A stretch of DNA of 10,000 nucleotides from Paraglomus occultum (GCA_910592205.1 CAJVPJ010001407.1:1-10000); one strand, 5' to 3'. Positions 1-8,330 are shown, counted from the first letter of the stretch. The notes: generated by a model from the letters alone, not told the origin. Made by a program: numbers and translations.

Positions 1-118
1 GTTCATGTAAGAGTGAATAGTATCTGTAGTCAACGTTGTCATCGAAACTATTACTCTTAACATATAACCTGCCGTGTTGTGCAGTATGTGTCCGACCGTT
101 GTGCATAAATTGTGATTA

Positions 119-566
119 CACAGTCAGTCTCGAAATCTTTTCTACGTTCTTTTCACTATTTAAAAATTCTCGATAGGTCCATCTATGTAAATTCTCGATA
201 AGCTGTAAGTCGGGCAACAGCTCCAAACGAGTTGAATGCATCTTGATAAGTCGGTCTCACGTGATAGTTGTATGATGAAACACTGGCGCCAATAACAGAT
301 CTTTACTTATTTAGAATCGTATGATTAATGAATAAGTCATTGTAAACATGTCGTGCGATTAATGCAATAGACAGTCATTAGATTATACATTAAACCTAAA
401 TGTTATGTATTCGTATAGACTAAGACTTTTATATAAATAAATGTGATCGTTATTATTAGGATTAATTAAAAGACTTAATCATTTGATTCTCGATAAGTCG
501 GTTTTCTCGATAAAGTCGGCCATTAGAGGTCAAATCAAGTTGGCCGACTTATCGAGACTGACTGTG
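119..566. mobile_element. 448-bp TA-flanked inverted-repeat element (MITE), family 1
   Basis: The left end reads CACAGTCAGTCTCGA directly after TA (117-118). The right end is its reverse complement directly before TA (567-568). This gives TIRs of about 15-17 bp and a TA target-site duplication, as in the Tc1/mariner/pogo superfamily. There is no transposase frame, so the element is non-autonomous. The motif TCTCGATAAGTCGG recurs inside both ends: 168-177 and 191-201 (partial), 241-256 (variant), 488-501, 505-520, and inverted at 542-557. Such subterminal repeats are often transposase-binding sites in pogo/Tigger-type elements; that role is inferred here. No second copy of this family was noticed in the window. 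Confidence 0.85.
505..557. repeat. Subterminal hairpin of the family 1 element
   Basis: Bases 505-521 (TCTCGATAAAGTCGGCC) pair with 542-557 (GGCCGACTTATCGAGA). This gives a 16-bp stem with a single bulged A and a 20-base loop. The arms are two copies of the element's own subterminal motif in opposite orientation, so the hairpin is best seen as part of the transposon end rather than a gene terminator. Confidence 0.8.
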
Positions 567-2408
567 TATATCGCATAAATATCACTCTAAGCTTATTTCG
601 GTTTGGTCTACCTATTCCGAATTGGGTACGATTGAAAAAACCACATATAAGGTTCTTTATTGTATAGCTATAATTACAAATGCGTATAAAAAAATTTTTA
701 CCTTATATTAAATATGTAATTAGATTCTGATATTGTAAATATCCGTAAACTTTATTTTTCCATCAATGAAAGTGGTACAACAACAAACGATTGTATCTCT
801 ACAACAAAGAACAAAGAACCATGACAATATGCTTGCATAAATAAATCCAGCGCCCGTGATATAACCCGTGATATGCAGGCGTCCTGTATGCAATCTAATC
901 AGATTCGATCTAATCTTATCGGTAATATCACAAATTGAGTACAACTATATTGCCAAGCTAACCCAAGAGGGCTAAAGCTAGTTTTAACATATCACAAACA
1001 TACAGTAGGGGATCTCTTATGAAAAATATTAATATTAAATAAAAAATTTTTTACATCTGAAGGAAGTAAGCTACGTGCATAAAAACTATGCCAATGGATA
1101 CCCCATAACACGCACTTTATAAGAACATAATACTACTTTTTCGTTTCCTTTGACAGAATCGTAAGTTTACAAATATAAAACTTTTATTTCATATTTCTCC
1201 AATTTTTTATAAAAAAAATTAAAAAATAACCACATTTTCTTATAGCGCATGTACTATACTGTCTATTGGTACAGCATAGCTTGCGTCCTTAAAAAACCTT
1301 AGGGATTTGAAGTTTGCGGTTTTTCACTATTGAAAGTGATTTTCATACCATTCAACTGCTTTTTGTTCATCCCTTTCTACTCCAATTCCATTTACATTGG
1401 CATAACACAAAACACACAGAAAAGAAATAGACTAAGATTTTTTGTCTTGTTATTAATATTATTAGGTGTAACTATTCTCCCATTTTTTATCATTTCACTC
1501 GGCAATGATTGGCAGAAAAAAACTTCGAATATGGGATACCCCGAATATGGCTTTTCTCGTATCTAGGTTTGTGATATTTAACCCCTGAATAACAAGCTTT
1601 TGCTCTTACCACACTTGCAAAGCAATTTGTTTTGAAACGCTGCTTGCTGTTACACCAACGAATCCTGCCTAAGGGACGGCAAATGTTTAAATGATTAGAA
1701 AGATAAAAGATCACGAATTCTGTGTTAATTAATCTATTGCGCCGCCGTTATCAATGAGATGCAAGGAACAAGAACAATAGTCGTTTGGAGATATTATATT
1801 CACTCGCCTCATCCGTCAGAAGTTTATGCAAGTAATTATGTGTTCAATAGAAGTGACAAATATGTGAAAAATTATCGAATATTATGTTCACAGCAGGCAA
1901 TGTTCCTTTTGATTAGTTCACAATTTAGTTTTTTGACTCCTGCTTTTGCAGCAGCTGGGACTTTATGCTCCAAACCATCGATGAGTCTAATTCTATTTTA
2001 TTTCATTCCAACAAAAAATCTTTTTGGTTAATTTTTTTTGATAAAAACTCTTTGAGTTGGTTTTTCATAAATAAACTGTTTACAATACTTGACAGAAAAG
2101 AAAGCACCCCCCGATAAGGGTGAGGTCGGTGGTTGATGTTATCTTTCTCAGATTATCATTTTGCCAAACAAAAACATAATGATGTTTACGCACGAAATAT
2201 CAATAAAAATATGCTCAAAAAAAATTTTTTATTTCGAGTAACGGATGCTGATAAGACCGAGCTTGACAAACCGGAGTTTTTACATAATAATAAGAATAAA
2301 AATAACAGCACAAACAGTGACGAACACAGTTATTACTGATTATGCGTAAAGTATATTTCTCCAAGATTATGCCTAATACAAGTTGTAATCTCAACATCTA
2401 TTTCAACG
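567..2408. other. Gene-free AT-rich stretch with only short unassigned frames
   Basis: I see no recognisable gene or RNA here. The longest open frames are 60-90 codons: 1330-1566 (+), 1490-1714 (-), 1759-2031 (+) and 2136-2339 (+). The 1330 frame begins at TTG rather than ATG. None shows a family motif, and homopolymer A/T runs dominate. Small structures include an imperfect 9-bp palindrome (1254-1262 with 1271-1279, 8 of 9 paired) and a direct repeat CGAATATGG at 1526-1534 and 1542-1550. The frame at 2136-2339 ends in an Asn/Lys-rich tail and could be a lineage-specific peptide, but nothing beyond its openness supports it. Confidence 0.5.
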
Positions 2409-2460
2409 TGTCCGTTCCATTAAACTTGCCCATTTCATTAATGTGACCATTTTCATCGAT
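2409..2460. repeat. Three degenerate tandem copies of a 17-18 bp unit
   Basis: Units begin at 2409 (TGTCCGTTCCATTAAACT), 2427 (TGCCCATTTCATTAATG) and 2444 (TGACCATTTTCATCGAT). They share the frame TG-CC-TT-CAT. The array lies about 145-195 bp before the kinase start codon, where promoter elements would sit, but no regulatory role is shown. Confidence 0.45.
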
Positions 2461-2503
2461 AAAATATATTAACTACAATAACAGATAAGTCATGCTGTAT
2501 TAT

Positions 2504-2524
2504 GCGAGGGGCCGGGCGGCCGTG
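2504..2524. other. Short GC-rich, near-palindromic patch upstream of the kinase gene
   Basis: Nineteen of 21 bases are G or C, inside DNA that is strongly AT-rich. The core GGCCGGGCGGCC is almost self-complementary. It lies about 80 bp before the kinase ATG. A TATATT at 2464-2469 lies farther upstream. The patch could be part of a core promoter or 5' UTR structure, but this rests on position and composition only. Confidence 0.35.
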
Positions 2525-2604
2525 TACCAATTAAAAATGCAAAAAACTGTCGCAAACACTTCCTATAATTACATCATACTATACCAAAGCAAAACTATAA
2601 ATTG

Positions 2605-3527
2605 ATGATAAGCCCTAAGCATTATTATCGTGCTTCAACGAAACAAAATTCGAGAAGTGCAATTGTCAGTTCCAGTATGGAGAATATAAAATCAAAGCCA
2701 AGTTTGCTTGACCGCGTACATCGTTACGAAGAAAATCGTCTTATGATAGCAGAAAAAATTTTTAAAAAAACCAAAACCAACACTATTTTATGCGATAACG
2801 TCGAGATGCCAACAGAAGTGGTTATTCTCAGAAACGTTCCGCCTCATCCCAATATTGCGGCTCTTCTTTACTGGATGAGGATCAGACCTGAAGAGTGGAT
2901 GATTATGTTTGAATGCTATAAGTTAAATTTAAGAGATTATCTAAACGATATTGCAAAGGAAAATGTTGAATTAATAGAAAAGCAAGCAAAAAAAATTATG
3001 CGCCAGCTGCTGTTTGCATGTAAACACTTGGAGGACTATGGAATCTACCACCGTAATTTGAAATTGGAAAATATAGTTATCGACATTGATAGCAACATTA
3101 AATTAGTCAATTTTGATTTGGCGATCGAGGCGAAGCAAAACGAAGCATATGAAATAATTGGATCGAGTAAGTAAATTCAAAACTCAAAATGCACGTTTAC
3201 TTGTGCTTTTGCTAATATTTTTTTTTACCCCTTTCCCTCAACTCAGTTGTTCCACCTGAAATGTATAACCGCCACGATATTTACAGACGAGCAACTGCGC
3301 AAGTGTGGGTATTAGGAAACATTTTCTATCAACTCTTTGAACGAATCGAACCTTATCCGAAAGAACGAGTTATTGCCAAAGCGCTAGGTCCGGTCATGTT
3401 TAGTAAAGACAATCGTCCCTCAGAAGAATGTGTGCTGTTGATGGAATCGATGTTGGATGCTGATCCAAACAGACGGCCACAGTGCATCGAGGATGTTCTT
3501 GCTCACTTTTGGATTCGAAATGGCTGA
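2605..3527 (+). CDS. PIM-like protein kinase homologue, predicted pseudokinase (two exons)
   Basis: The exons are 2605-3166 and 3247-3527, giving 280 residues. The start is the ATG at 2605; an in-frame TAA lies at 2566-2568. The kinase fold is clear: beta-3 lysine in IAEKIF (K51), helix-C glutamate in MPTEVVILRNV (E71), catalytic loop HRNLKLEN (149-156), NFD (169-171), PPE (190-192), VWVLG in helix F (207-211) and the late arginine in DPNRRPQ. MPTEVVILRNV, VWVLG and the lack of Asp in helix F match the PIM family best. The catalytic HRD Asp is Asn, and the DFG Asp and Gly are Asn and Asp. The segment before beta-3 (SLLDRVHRYEENRLMIA) has no glycine-rich loop. Family knowledge predicts no phosphotransfer, so a scaffold or allosteric role is inferred. 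Both exons are fully open and the splice restores frame (phase 1), which argues against simple decay. No AATAAA was seen shortly downstream. Confidence 0.82.
3167..3246 (+). other. 80-nt spliceosomal intron in the kinase gene
   Basis: The donor is GTAAGT (3167-3172). A CTAAT branch-like site lies at 3212-3216, 31 bases from the acceptor. A T/C-rich tract runs up to CAG (3244-3246). Reading through the intron meets TAA at 3172-3174. Splicing joins codon 187 (TCG) to a split ATT codon, then VPPE, so the kinase APE motif is completed only after splicing. Confidence 0.88.
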
Positions 3528-3573
3528 ACTATAAGATTATAATGATATGGATTATGAGAACTTCTTTGTACTG

Positions 3574-3627
3574 CTTAATATGGATGCCTGAGGATAGGAT
3601 GATTAAGTACCTTACTCTAATTTAAGA
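3574..3627 (+). other. Possible relic of a second PIM-like kinase segment
   Basis: The segment around CCTGAGGATAGGATGATTA resembles the exon 1 stretch CCTGAAGAGTGGATGATTA (from about 2887). Both also carry AATTTAAGA shortly after. Translated, it gives WMPEDRMI against WM-RIR-PEEWMI in the kinase. The similarity is short, and the AT-rich background makes chance matches likely. No catalytic motif follows. The rest of 3528-3902 holds nothing recognisable. Confidence 0.25.
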
Positions 3628-4524
3628 TTATTATTATGCTATGACGGTTAAACCAAACATATAAGCTATGGATGGGGATTATGTAACACACAGTTAAACA
3701 TTTTCACTTAAGAACAAAAAATAGTAAGTTTCGAAGTTAAATTATAGGCCGTTATAAATTTTCTATGACTTGAGCAAAGTGACAATTGATAGCGAAGAGC
3801 AAACGCTGAAGAATAGACAAATTATGCCACGATCCGGGTCGATATACTCGGACACACTAAGCATATTCTTTCGTATTTCTTTCCATGTCTTAGAGCGACT
3901 AGTCCTTATATTTGCATTATTCAATCGACACACGTTGGATTTTTGACTTTAAAACCGCCTGTTTATTTTTTATTGTTAGCCGTGAGTGTTGTAGATTCCC
4001 ATGCTTTGTTCATGTATGTGTTTATTATCTACATCCATTATAAAGACCTCCATTCCTGTCTCACACGATACACACACGACACATGGATACTGTCATTAGA
4101 TTTATATTATCAGATGTACAGAATTCGACTTCGGAACGACATCCAGGTAGAGAGCAAGTAACTTTTACACATCAGAATAGTACTTTGGAATTTATTACTT
4201 ATTATAGTTTAGCGGCTGTTTTTTTCACTTGGTATTAGTCTGTACCCGACTTTCACCAGTTGGATCAGAATTTTGGTAAGATCCGACTTATGCTGGCTAT
4301 TGAGCGTTAAACCCGCTCAGTCTTCTATCCATTTTAAGTTCAGCATCTTATTACGCAATATTTGGCGTTCAAAGGATAAGTCAGTCCCTCAGGCGTTGCT
4401 ACAAGAGATTTCCCATACGTTATACAAACGGCTCATGCTCTCTGAACAGATGGTTCGCTAGAATTTACACCGTGCGTGATTCTTGAACGCCTACATAGGG
4501 ATTTGGAGGGAATCGAAGAAAGCA

Positions 4525-4639
4525 GTAAGTATATTGAGAATACGAGCCTTTGAGAAGCATGAGTTAGAAAGGTATTGTAGACTTGTTACGTGATTCTGAT
4601 TCTATCGATTATTGTTTGACAGATATCATACATAGGCAG
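4525..4639 (+). other. Fossil intron in the USP39-like pseudogene (115 nt)
   Basis: The donor GTAAGT (4525-4530) follows GAAGAAAGCA. An acceptor ending GGCAG is at 4639. Joining at these sites is phase 1 and continues from the HRDLEG segment into the Lys/Glu-rich stretch KRNRKEDADEKD, where the family has a basic linker. The polypyrimidine tract is weak. An alternative acceptor is the AG at 4621-4622. Confidence 0.55.
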
Positions 4640-4991
4640 AGCGTAATCGTAAAGAAGATGCTGACGAGAAGGATCGGTTGACGTTTGATCTTGATAGACA
4701 CTCGTATAAGCTGGCATAGAGCATTTGGGAACGCGCACATAATACTACGCTCGCGGGAAATATTCGACAAAGCGAACAATTCTTTCTGAAACGGATTGTG
4801 CCTTTTCTTGCAGAGGCCGCAACAAGAATATCGTCTTTTTTGTTTTGACGCTGGATTTACCTCCATCTCCACTATTCCAAGGTAAAATATTATCCCACAA
4901 GTAATAGGCATTTCGCGTGTCGAGCATCAAGTTTCATATTTTATATGGTGCTTGTTATCAAATAGGTTCCGTTGACAGCAATACATCCCGA

Positions 4992-5065
4992 GTAAGTAAT
5001 GGCGCGGGGCCTTCAACACGGTAATAAAAATGTTGGTTAACTAATTATTAATCGTCAATCTTAAG
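4992..5065 (+). other. Fossil intron in the USP39-like pseudogene (74 nt)
   Basis: The donor GTAAGT begins at 4992. CTAAT at 5041-5045 lies about 21 bases before the AG at 5064-5065. Joining is phase 0, linking IGSVDSNTSR to NQWECFRRSRLTR. That fits the family order, in which an FNG-x-T-E-K-E-Y segment is followed by FLKRFQLTK. The donor and branch resemble those of the kinase intron. Confidence 0.6.
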
Positions 5066-5514
5066 AATCAGTGGGAATGCTTTCGCCGTTCCCGATTGAC
5101 GAGAAACTTTTTGCTTATAAACAGACAAGTCGGATACCTTCCAAAACCCATCGACACGAGGGGGCGCCATGAAGGGTACTGGCATACAGAAAGTCCTTCT
5201 ATGGTACGAATGCAGGATCTGATAGTCGGAGATAAATGCACAGACAATATTCTTGAGCGAGAGCTATATCCAGGTAAATGAAGAGGACAATGGACGAGTC
5301 GTATGGATATTTCTTTTTGGTTAACCGTTTCTCTTGATTTGGGAAGAAAACTCGAGACTTGAACCAAATGACGATTTTGTCTCGATGTGTATAGTTGGGG
5401 CTCCGCCTGATATCTTCAAACTGAAGCATCAGTATAGAGAATCATGAATATACCAATAGGCAATTGATGTTGCCGTTCTATCTCAAGGCTCACTCTTGTT
5501 GTGAATATCACGTA

Positions 5515-5673
5515 CAGTTGGCGCTGCCTATACCGAACTGACCGGCTGGAGAATTTTAGTTCGTTATAACCAGAGCTTGCGCTATAATCGGATTATTGAT
5601 TAGGAAAAATCGGGTCTGGTTCGGTATATCCAAAGTTCGGTATATCCAGGTTCGGTATAGGCAACGTCAACTG
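5515..5673. mobile_element. 159-bp pogo/Tigger-like MITE (family 2, copy 1)
   Basis: The left end CAGTTGGCGCTGCCTATACC and the reverse complement of the right end, CAGTTGACGTTGCCTATACC, agree at 22 of 24 positions through CCGAAC. TA precedes the left end (5513-5514); GA follows the right end (5674-5675), so the duplication is imperfect or mutated. The right arm carries TTCGGTATA three times (5620, 5636, 5651), a 15-16 bp period. CAGTTG ends with periodic inner repeats recall pogo/Tigger elements. There is no coding frame. A second copy in opposite orientation starts at 9931. Confidence 0.82.
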
Positions 5674-6099
5674 GACCAGTTGCACTCTGTCTCCAACTTT
5701 TTAAGATCAGATTTGGTGAAGTTTCTTGTATATCGAATTTGCAATCGTTCTGCTGTCACGGAGGTTTCTGCGATGGCTTCCTCTTCCAACCCAACAGTCT
5801 CCCTATCGGCTTTTTCGTGTTTACCCAGTTTCAGACTCTCATACCCCTTACTGCATGAATAAGAACAATTCAATTCCATCCTTGACAGAACGATAATATC
5901 CTACGCATCCCCACCTCCGCCGGGCTTTAATCAAATGCTCGAACCAATCATTCTTGTCACAATAAACACTGTTCTTTCTTTTTTCTTTGTGGATCAATTC
6001 TTTTTCGTCAATACTAGAACCTGATACATTATAACGCCTACATAAATATAACGAATGTGTAAACATCGAGCGACTCTCTAAATGCACACTCTCATGCAA
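5670..6099 (-). pseudogene. Unassigned coding relic, possibly a transposase C-terminal part
   Basis: Two overlapping minus-strand frames (6099-5848 and 5879-5667) give charged, protein-like sequence that I cannot place firmly. The first contains LCRRYNVSGSSIDEKEL and DWFEHLIKARRRWG. The second contains RLQIRYTRNFTKSDLKKLETE, which is loosely like the ELTNEDLIELE-type tail of Tigger/jerky transposases. It ends at the edge of the family 2 MITE. The change of frame near 5850-5880 and the lack of a recognisable DDE core point to decay. The plus-strand frame at 5596-5862 is its antisense shadow. The family call is a low-confidence inference. Confidence 0.3.
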
Positions 6100-6386
6100 C
6101 TGATTTCACGCTCCCAAGGATCATTCTAACCTCCGCAAATGCACTCACGTGACACTTATGCATTCGTAGTATAGGGTAGAATACTCGCCATCCAAGTAAA
6201 CTGCCTTGATTCAACTCCCGGCCTGATGCAGAATGTTAAGTTGCCAAATGTGGCGTGATTTACTAAACTCGCATTGTACCGATCGTTTACATCAGGCCAT
6301 ATTAATATATGACATCAACGAATAATTATTTTTGACTGACATAAGGGAGGGCATAGTTAATTCGTCTTCCAATAAACGCTATTACT

Positions 6387-6607
6387 ATGCCTCCAAAAAA
6401 AGTAAGATTACTTTATCTGATGCGCAAAAATAAGAGCTTTGTCTGTATGCTCGGAGAGAACGTGAAACTTCTTAAAGGTCTGATAAACATAAAAGACGGG
6501 AAAGAATAATCAGAATATGGAAGGAAGTATCGTTGGAGGTATTATTGTTGGTTTCTGGAGAACAACATAAGAAATTAACATTATCGAATATACAAGGACA
6601 GCAATAA
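6387..6607 (+). pseudogene. Relic of a pogo/CENP-B-type transposase N-terminus
   Basis: An ATG at 6387 opens MPPKK. After a one-base loss in the A-run (6395-6401) the frame continues as SKITLSDAQK, stop (6431), ELCLYARRERETS, stop (6473), then RRERIIRIWKEVS and onward to a TAA at 6605-6607. A basic start followed by T-L-(S/T)-D-A-Q-K-x-E-(L/I)-C and later R-I-W-K resembles the first helix-turn-helix of pogo/CENP-B-domain transposases. Two stops and a frameshift within about 90 bases show it is dead. No DDE catalytic part was found downstream. It could belong to the same superfamily as the MITE at 5515-5673. Confidence 0.45.
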
Positions 6608-7720
6608 CAAGCTCAATAACAAACGGTTGTGCCGAAGTTGATGATCTGAATGAGAAACGATCAGCATTTCGCCGATATTCCAAATCGCCCACCTCAAATA
6701 GCTCAATCATTTCAGTTGTTTTCGGATGATTCGCCTTAAACCGAGTTTCTGTGACAAGAGCAAGAACGAAATCTGTTTCAGAAATGTGTTTGCGTAGTAA
6801 TAATGTAGACTATATCATGTGACTGGATCATGTGGCAATCATTTATTGTAAATACACGTAGTTAGCAAGCAGATTAACCAAATTCATAAATTTGACATTC
6901 AACAATAAAGTAAATTATTTCAAGCAGTTGCTGTCTAATAAATTGTTATCCTTTAACACCTCAACTTCCGTAAGTTCGCTCATTTGCCCGTAATCCTTCT
7001 TCATTTCGCTCTCTGTTAAACTTACATTCTTGTATGATGACATCGCATTTACTACAATAGCGAGTGAAAAGAAACGGGGGTACATTTATGGGGTCCCAAT
7101 TTGGAGTGGGGCGGGCCGCAGTTCCACCAAAATCCGGAAACTAAATGCAATGGCCACGATTGCGTGTAAGGGGGGAGACAAGTTGTATATCGGGGAAATA
7201 TTCAAGAGTCTAAGAATAAATGATACTAAGAAGTTTTACATACAGTATATGAGACTGTAATTTGGCTCTTTTGACAAGAATTTGTCGGCCGTTTTTATTC
7301 CATGTAGAGATTTTCCAAAATCGTGATTGTGAAATGTTATTGTAATAATACATCTGTCGTTTTAAGTTAAAGTTGGTCGATCATTGAACGTAAATTGGAG
7401 TTACGTAGTATACAAGCCAGAGCAGTCTAGAATATATTCATTTTTCTAAACTTTGTTATTTGTTAAATAACGGCGTTTGTCAGCTGACAAACTAATCGAT
7501 GAAACCAACAATAACTGGATGAATGTTAAGGGCTGCGGACAAAACAATCCAAACAAGAATAAAGTTCAACCGTTATAATACGTTTCATTTTCTATTATAC
7601 GGCATCCGATATATTTTTAATGCATAAACGTATATATTATTTTATACATTGGGTATAATAATAATTTCTGATCACTAGAGAAAAGGGGTTGGTTATTGAC
7701 ACATCTGTTGACGGACAAGA
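6608..7720. other. Gene-free stretch with no assignable feature except a palindrome
   Basis: The plus-strand frame 7030-7260 starts with TTG; its first internal ATG (7150) would leave only 36 codons, and no family motif is visible. The minus-strand frame 6510-6710 overlaps the transposase relic and reads as hydrophobic antisense. A G-rich patch lies at 7071-7187. The rest is AT-rich and featureless to my eye. Confidence 0.45.
7475..7492. repeat. Perfect 18-bp palindrome with a CAGCTG core
   Basis: GTTTGTCAGCTGACAAAC equals its own reverse complement. The core CAGCTG is an E-box, the site class of bHLH proteins. No gene lies close enough to suggest what it might control. Confidence 0.6.
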
Positions 7721-7722
7721 TA

Positions 7723-8133
7723 CACTCACCGGAAAAAAGTATCGACAAAATTGGCAGATCAATTAGTAAAACATATGAAAAATCTTTTTCTTCAAAGAGC
7801 TCTATCTACGTATTTTCGAAAAAAACAGTGATATATTTAATCTCATTATAATTACCGCTGAAGCTGCAGTTTGTAGTATCAATGTTACACATATGAAAAT
7901 CTATGAAAACATATGTGTAACGTCTATACTGGCACTTTAACGAACAACTCCTTTCTTACAATGACTAATAAAAATTTTTACACTATTTTTTTTAAAAGTC
8001 CAACCAATTAGCTTCAAAATGATCCAAATTTTATTGCGATTCACATAATAAACACGTACAATAGAGCTTTTCGAAAAAAATAGATTTTTCATATGTTTTA
8101 CTAATTGATCTAAATACTTTTTTCCGGTGAGTG
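7723..8133. mobile_element. 411-bp TA-flanked inverted-repeat element (family 3, copy 1)
   Basis: Both ends begin CACTCACCGGAAAAAAGTAT when read inward, and TA flanks both (7721-7722 and 8134-8135). Similarity between the arms continues for about 80 bp (7723-7800 and 8056-8133) through ATCAATTAGTAAAACATATG, with a small insertion in the left arm. This is a Tc1/mariner-type structure without transposase. The minus-strand frame over 7937-8179 is TIR sequence read as protein and is not a gene. A diverged second copy starts at 9829. Confidence 0.88.
7884..7921. repeat. Perfect 12-bp stem-loop inside the family 3 element
   Basis: GTTACACATATG (7884-7895) and CATATGTGTAAC (7910-7921) are exact reverse complements around a 14-base A-rich loop. 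The hairpin lies near the middle of the element. Confidence 0.75.
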
Positions 8134-8330
8134 TACATGGGTAATATATTGGCAAATTTGTATCAAAATCAGAAGACAAATTTCGTGTTTCCTCATTTTT
8201 CTCAAAAACACCGGTATGTATTATCTACCGTTGTTTTTTTTCACTCTGACTACAAATGTTTTTTTGCAAACAAGGCGACATATTTCGACTTAGAACCCTT
8301 TTTTCACACCTTTTAAAGTTTTGTTCTCAT

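Larger units (their letters stand above)
3903..5447 (+). pseudogene. Decayed USP39/Sad1-like gene (tri-snRNP ubiquitin-protease-like subunit)
   Basis: USP39 (yeast Sad1) has a UBP zinc finger followed by a ubiquitin-hydrolase-like domain that normally lacks catalytic residues, and it acts in tri-snRNP assembly and splicing. Broken pieces appear here in family order. A zinc-finger-like stretch with Cys spacing (3903-4040) is followed by LSHTIHT (about 4059) and NSTLEFITYY (about 4176-4205). FSILLRNIW...PQALLQEI spans about 4339-4420, and DGSLEFTPCVILERLHRDLEG spans 4449-4511. RGKYSTKRTI (about 4752) leads to VFFVLTLDLPPSPLF (4833-4877). NIIPQV is at 4886-4903, and a C-terminal block VRMQDLIVGD...DNILERELY ends near 5269. 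LTLDLP-x-x-PL followed by IIPQV is the strongest family signature. Breaks include TAA 4041, a frame change near 4445, TAG 4717, a shift near 4740, a shift at 4881-4886 and another near 4905. Two introns remain, so it is not a retrocopy. IWEENSRLEPNDD (5337-5375) may be the last exon. Confidence 0.8.

Noticed and set aside
1330-1566. 78-codon open frame with a hydrophobic stretch
   Set aside because: It opens with TTG rather than ATG, lies in AT-rich DNA where Phe/Ile/Leu-rich frames arise by chance, and has no family motif or splice context.
1759-2031. 90-codon open frame on the plus strand
   Set aside because: It has an ATG but no recognisable domain, and nothing around it indicates a gene.
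3943-4161. 72-codon open frame
   Set aside because: It overlaps in another frame the stretch that reads as the zinc-finger part of the USP39-like relic, so it is taken as a shadow.
4609-4930. Minus-strand frames of 61 and 100 codons
   Set aside because: They are antisense to the USP39-like relic, whose plus-strand motifs are the better explanation.
6220-6298. 9-bp inverted repeat GGCCTGATG / CATCAGGCC
   Set aside because: The arms are short, there are no TA or other duplications at the borders, and similarity does not extend; it may be chance.
7030-7260. 76-codon plus-strand frame in a G-rich patch
   Set aside because: It starts with TTG; from the first ATG only 36 codons remain, and no motif was recognised.
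7937-8179. 80-codon minus-strand frame over the family 3 element
   Set aside because: It runs through the element's TIR and across its border and is not a transposase.
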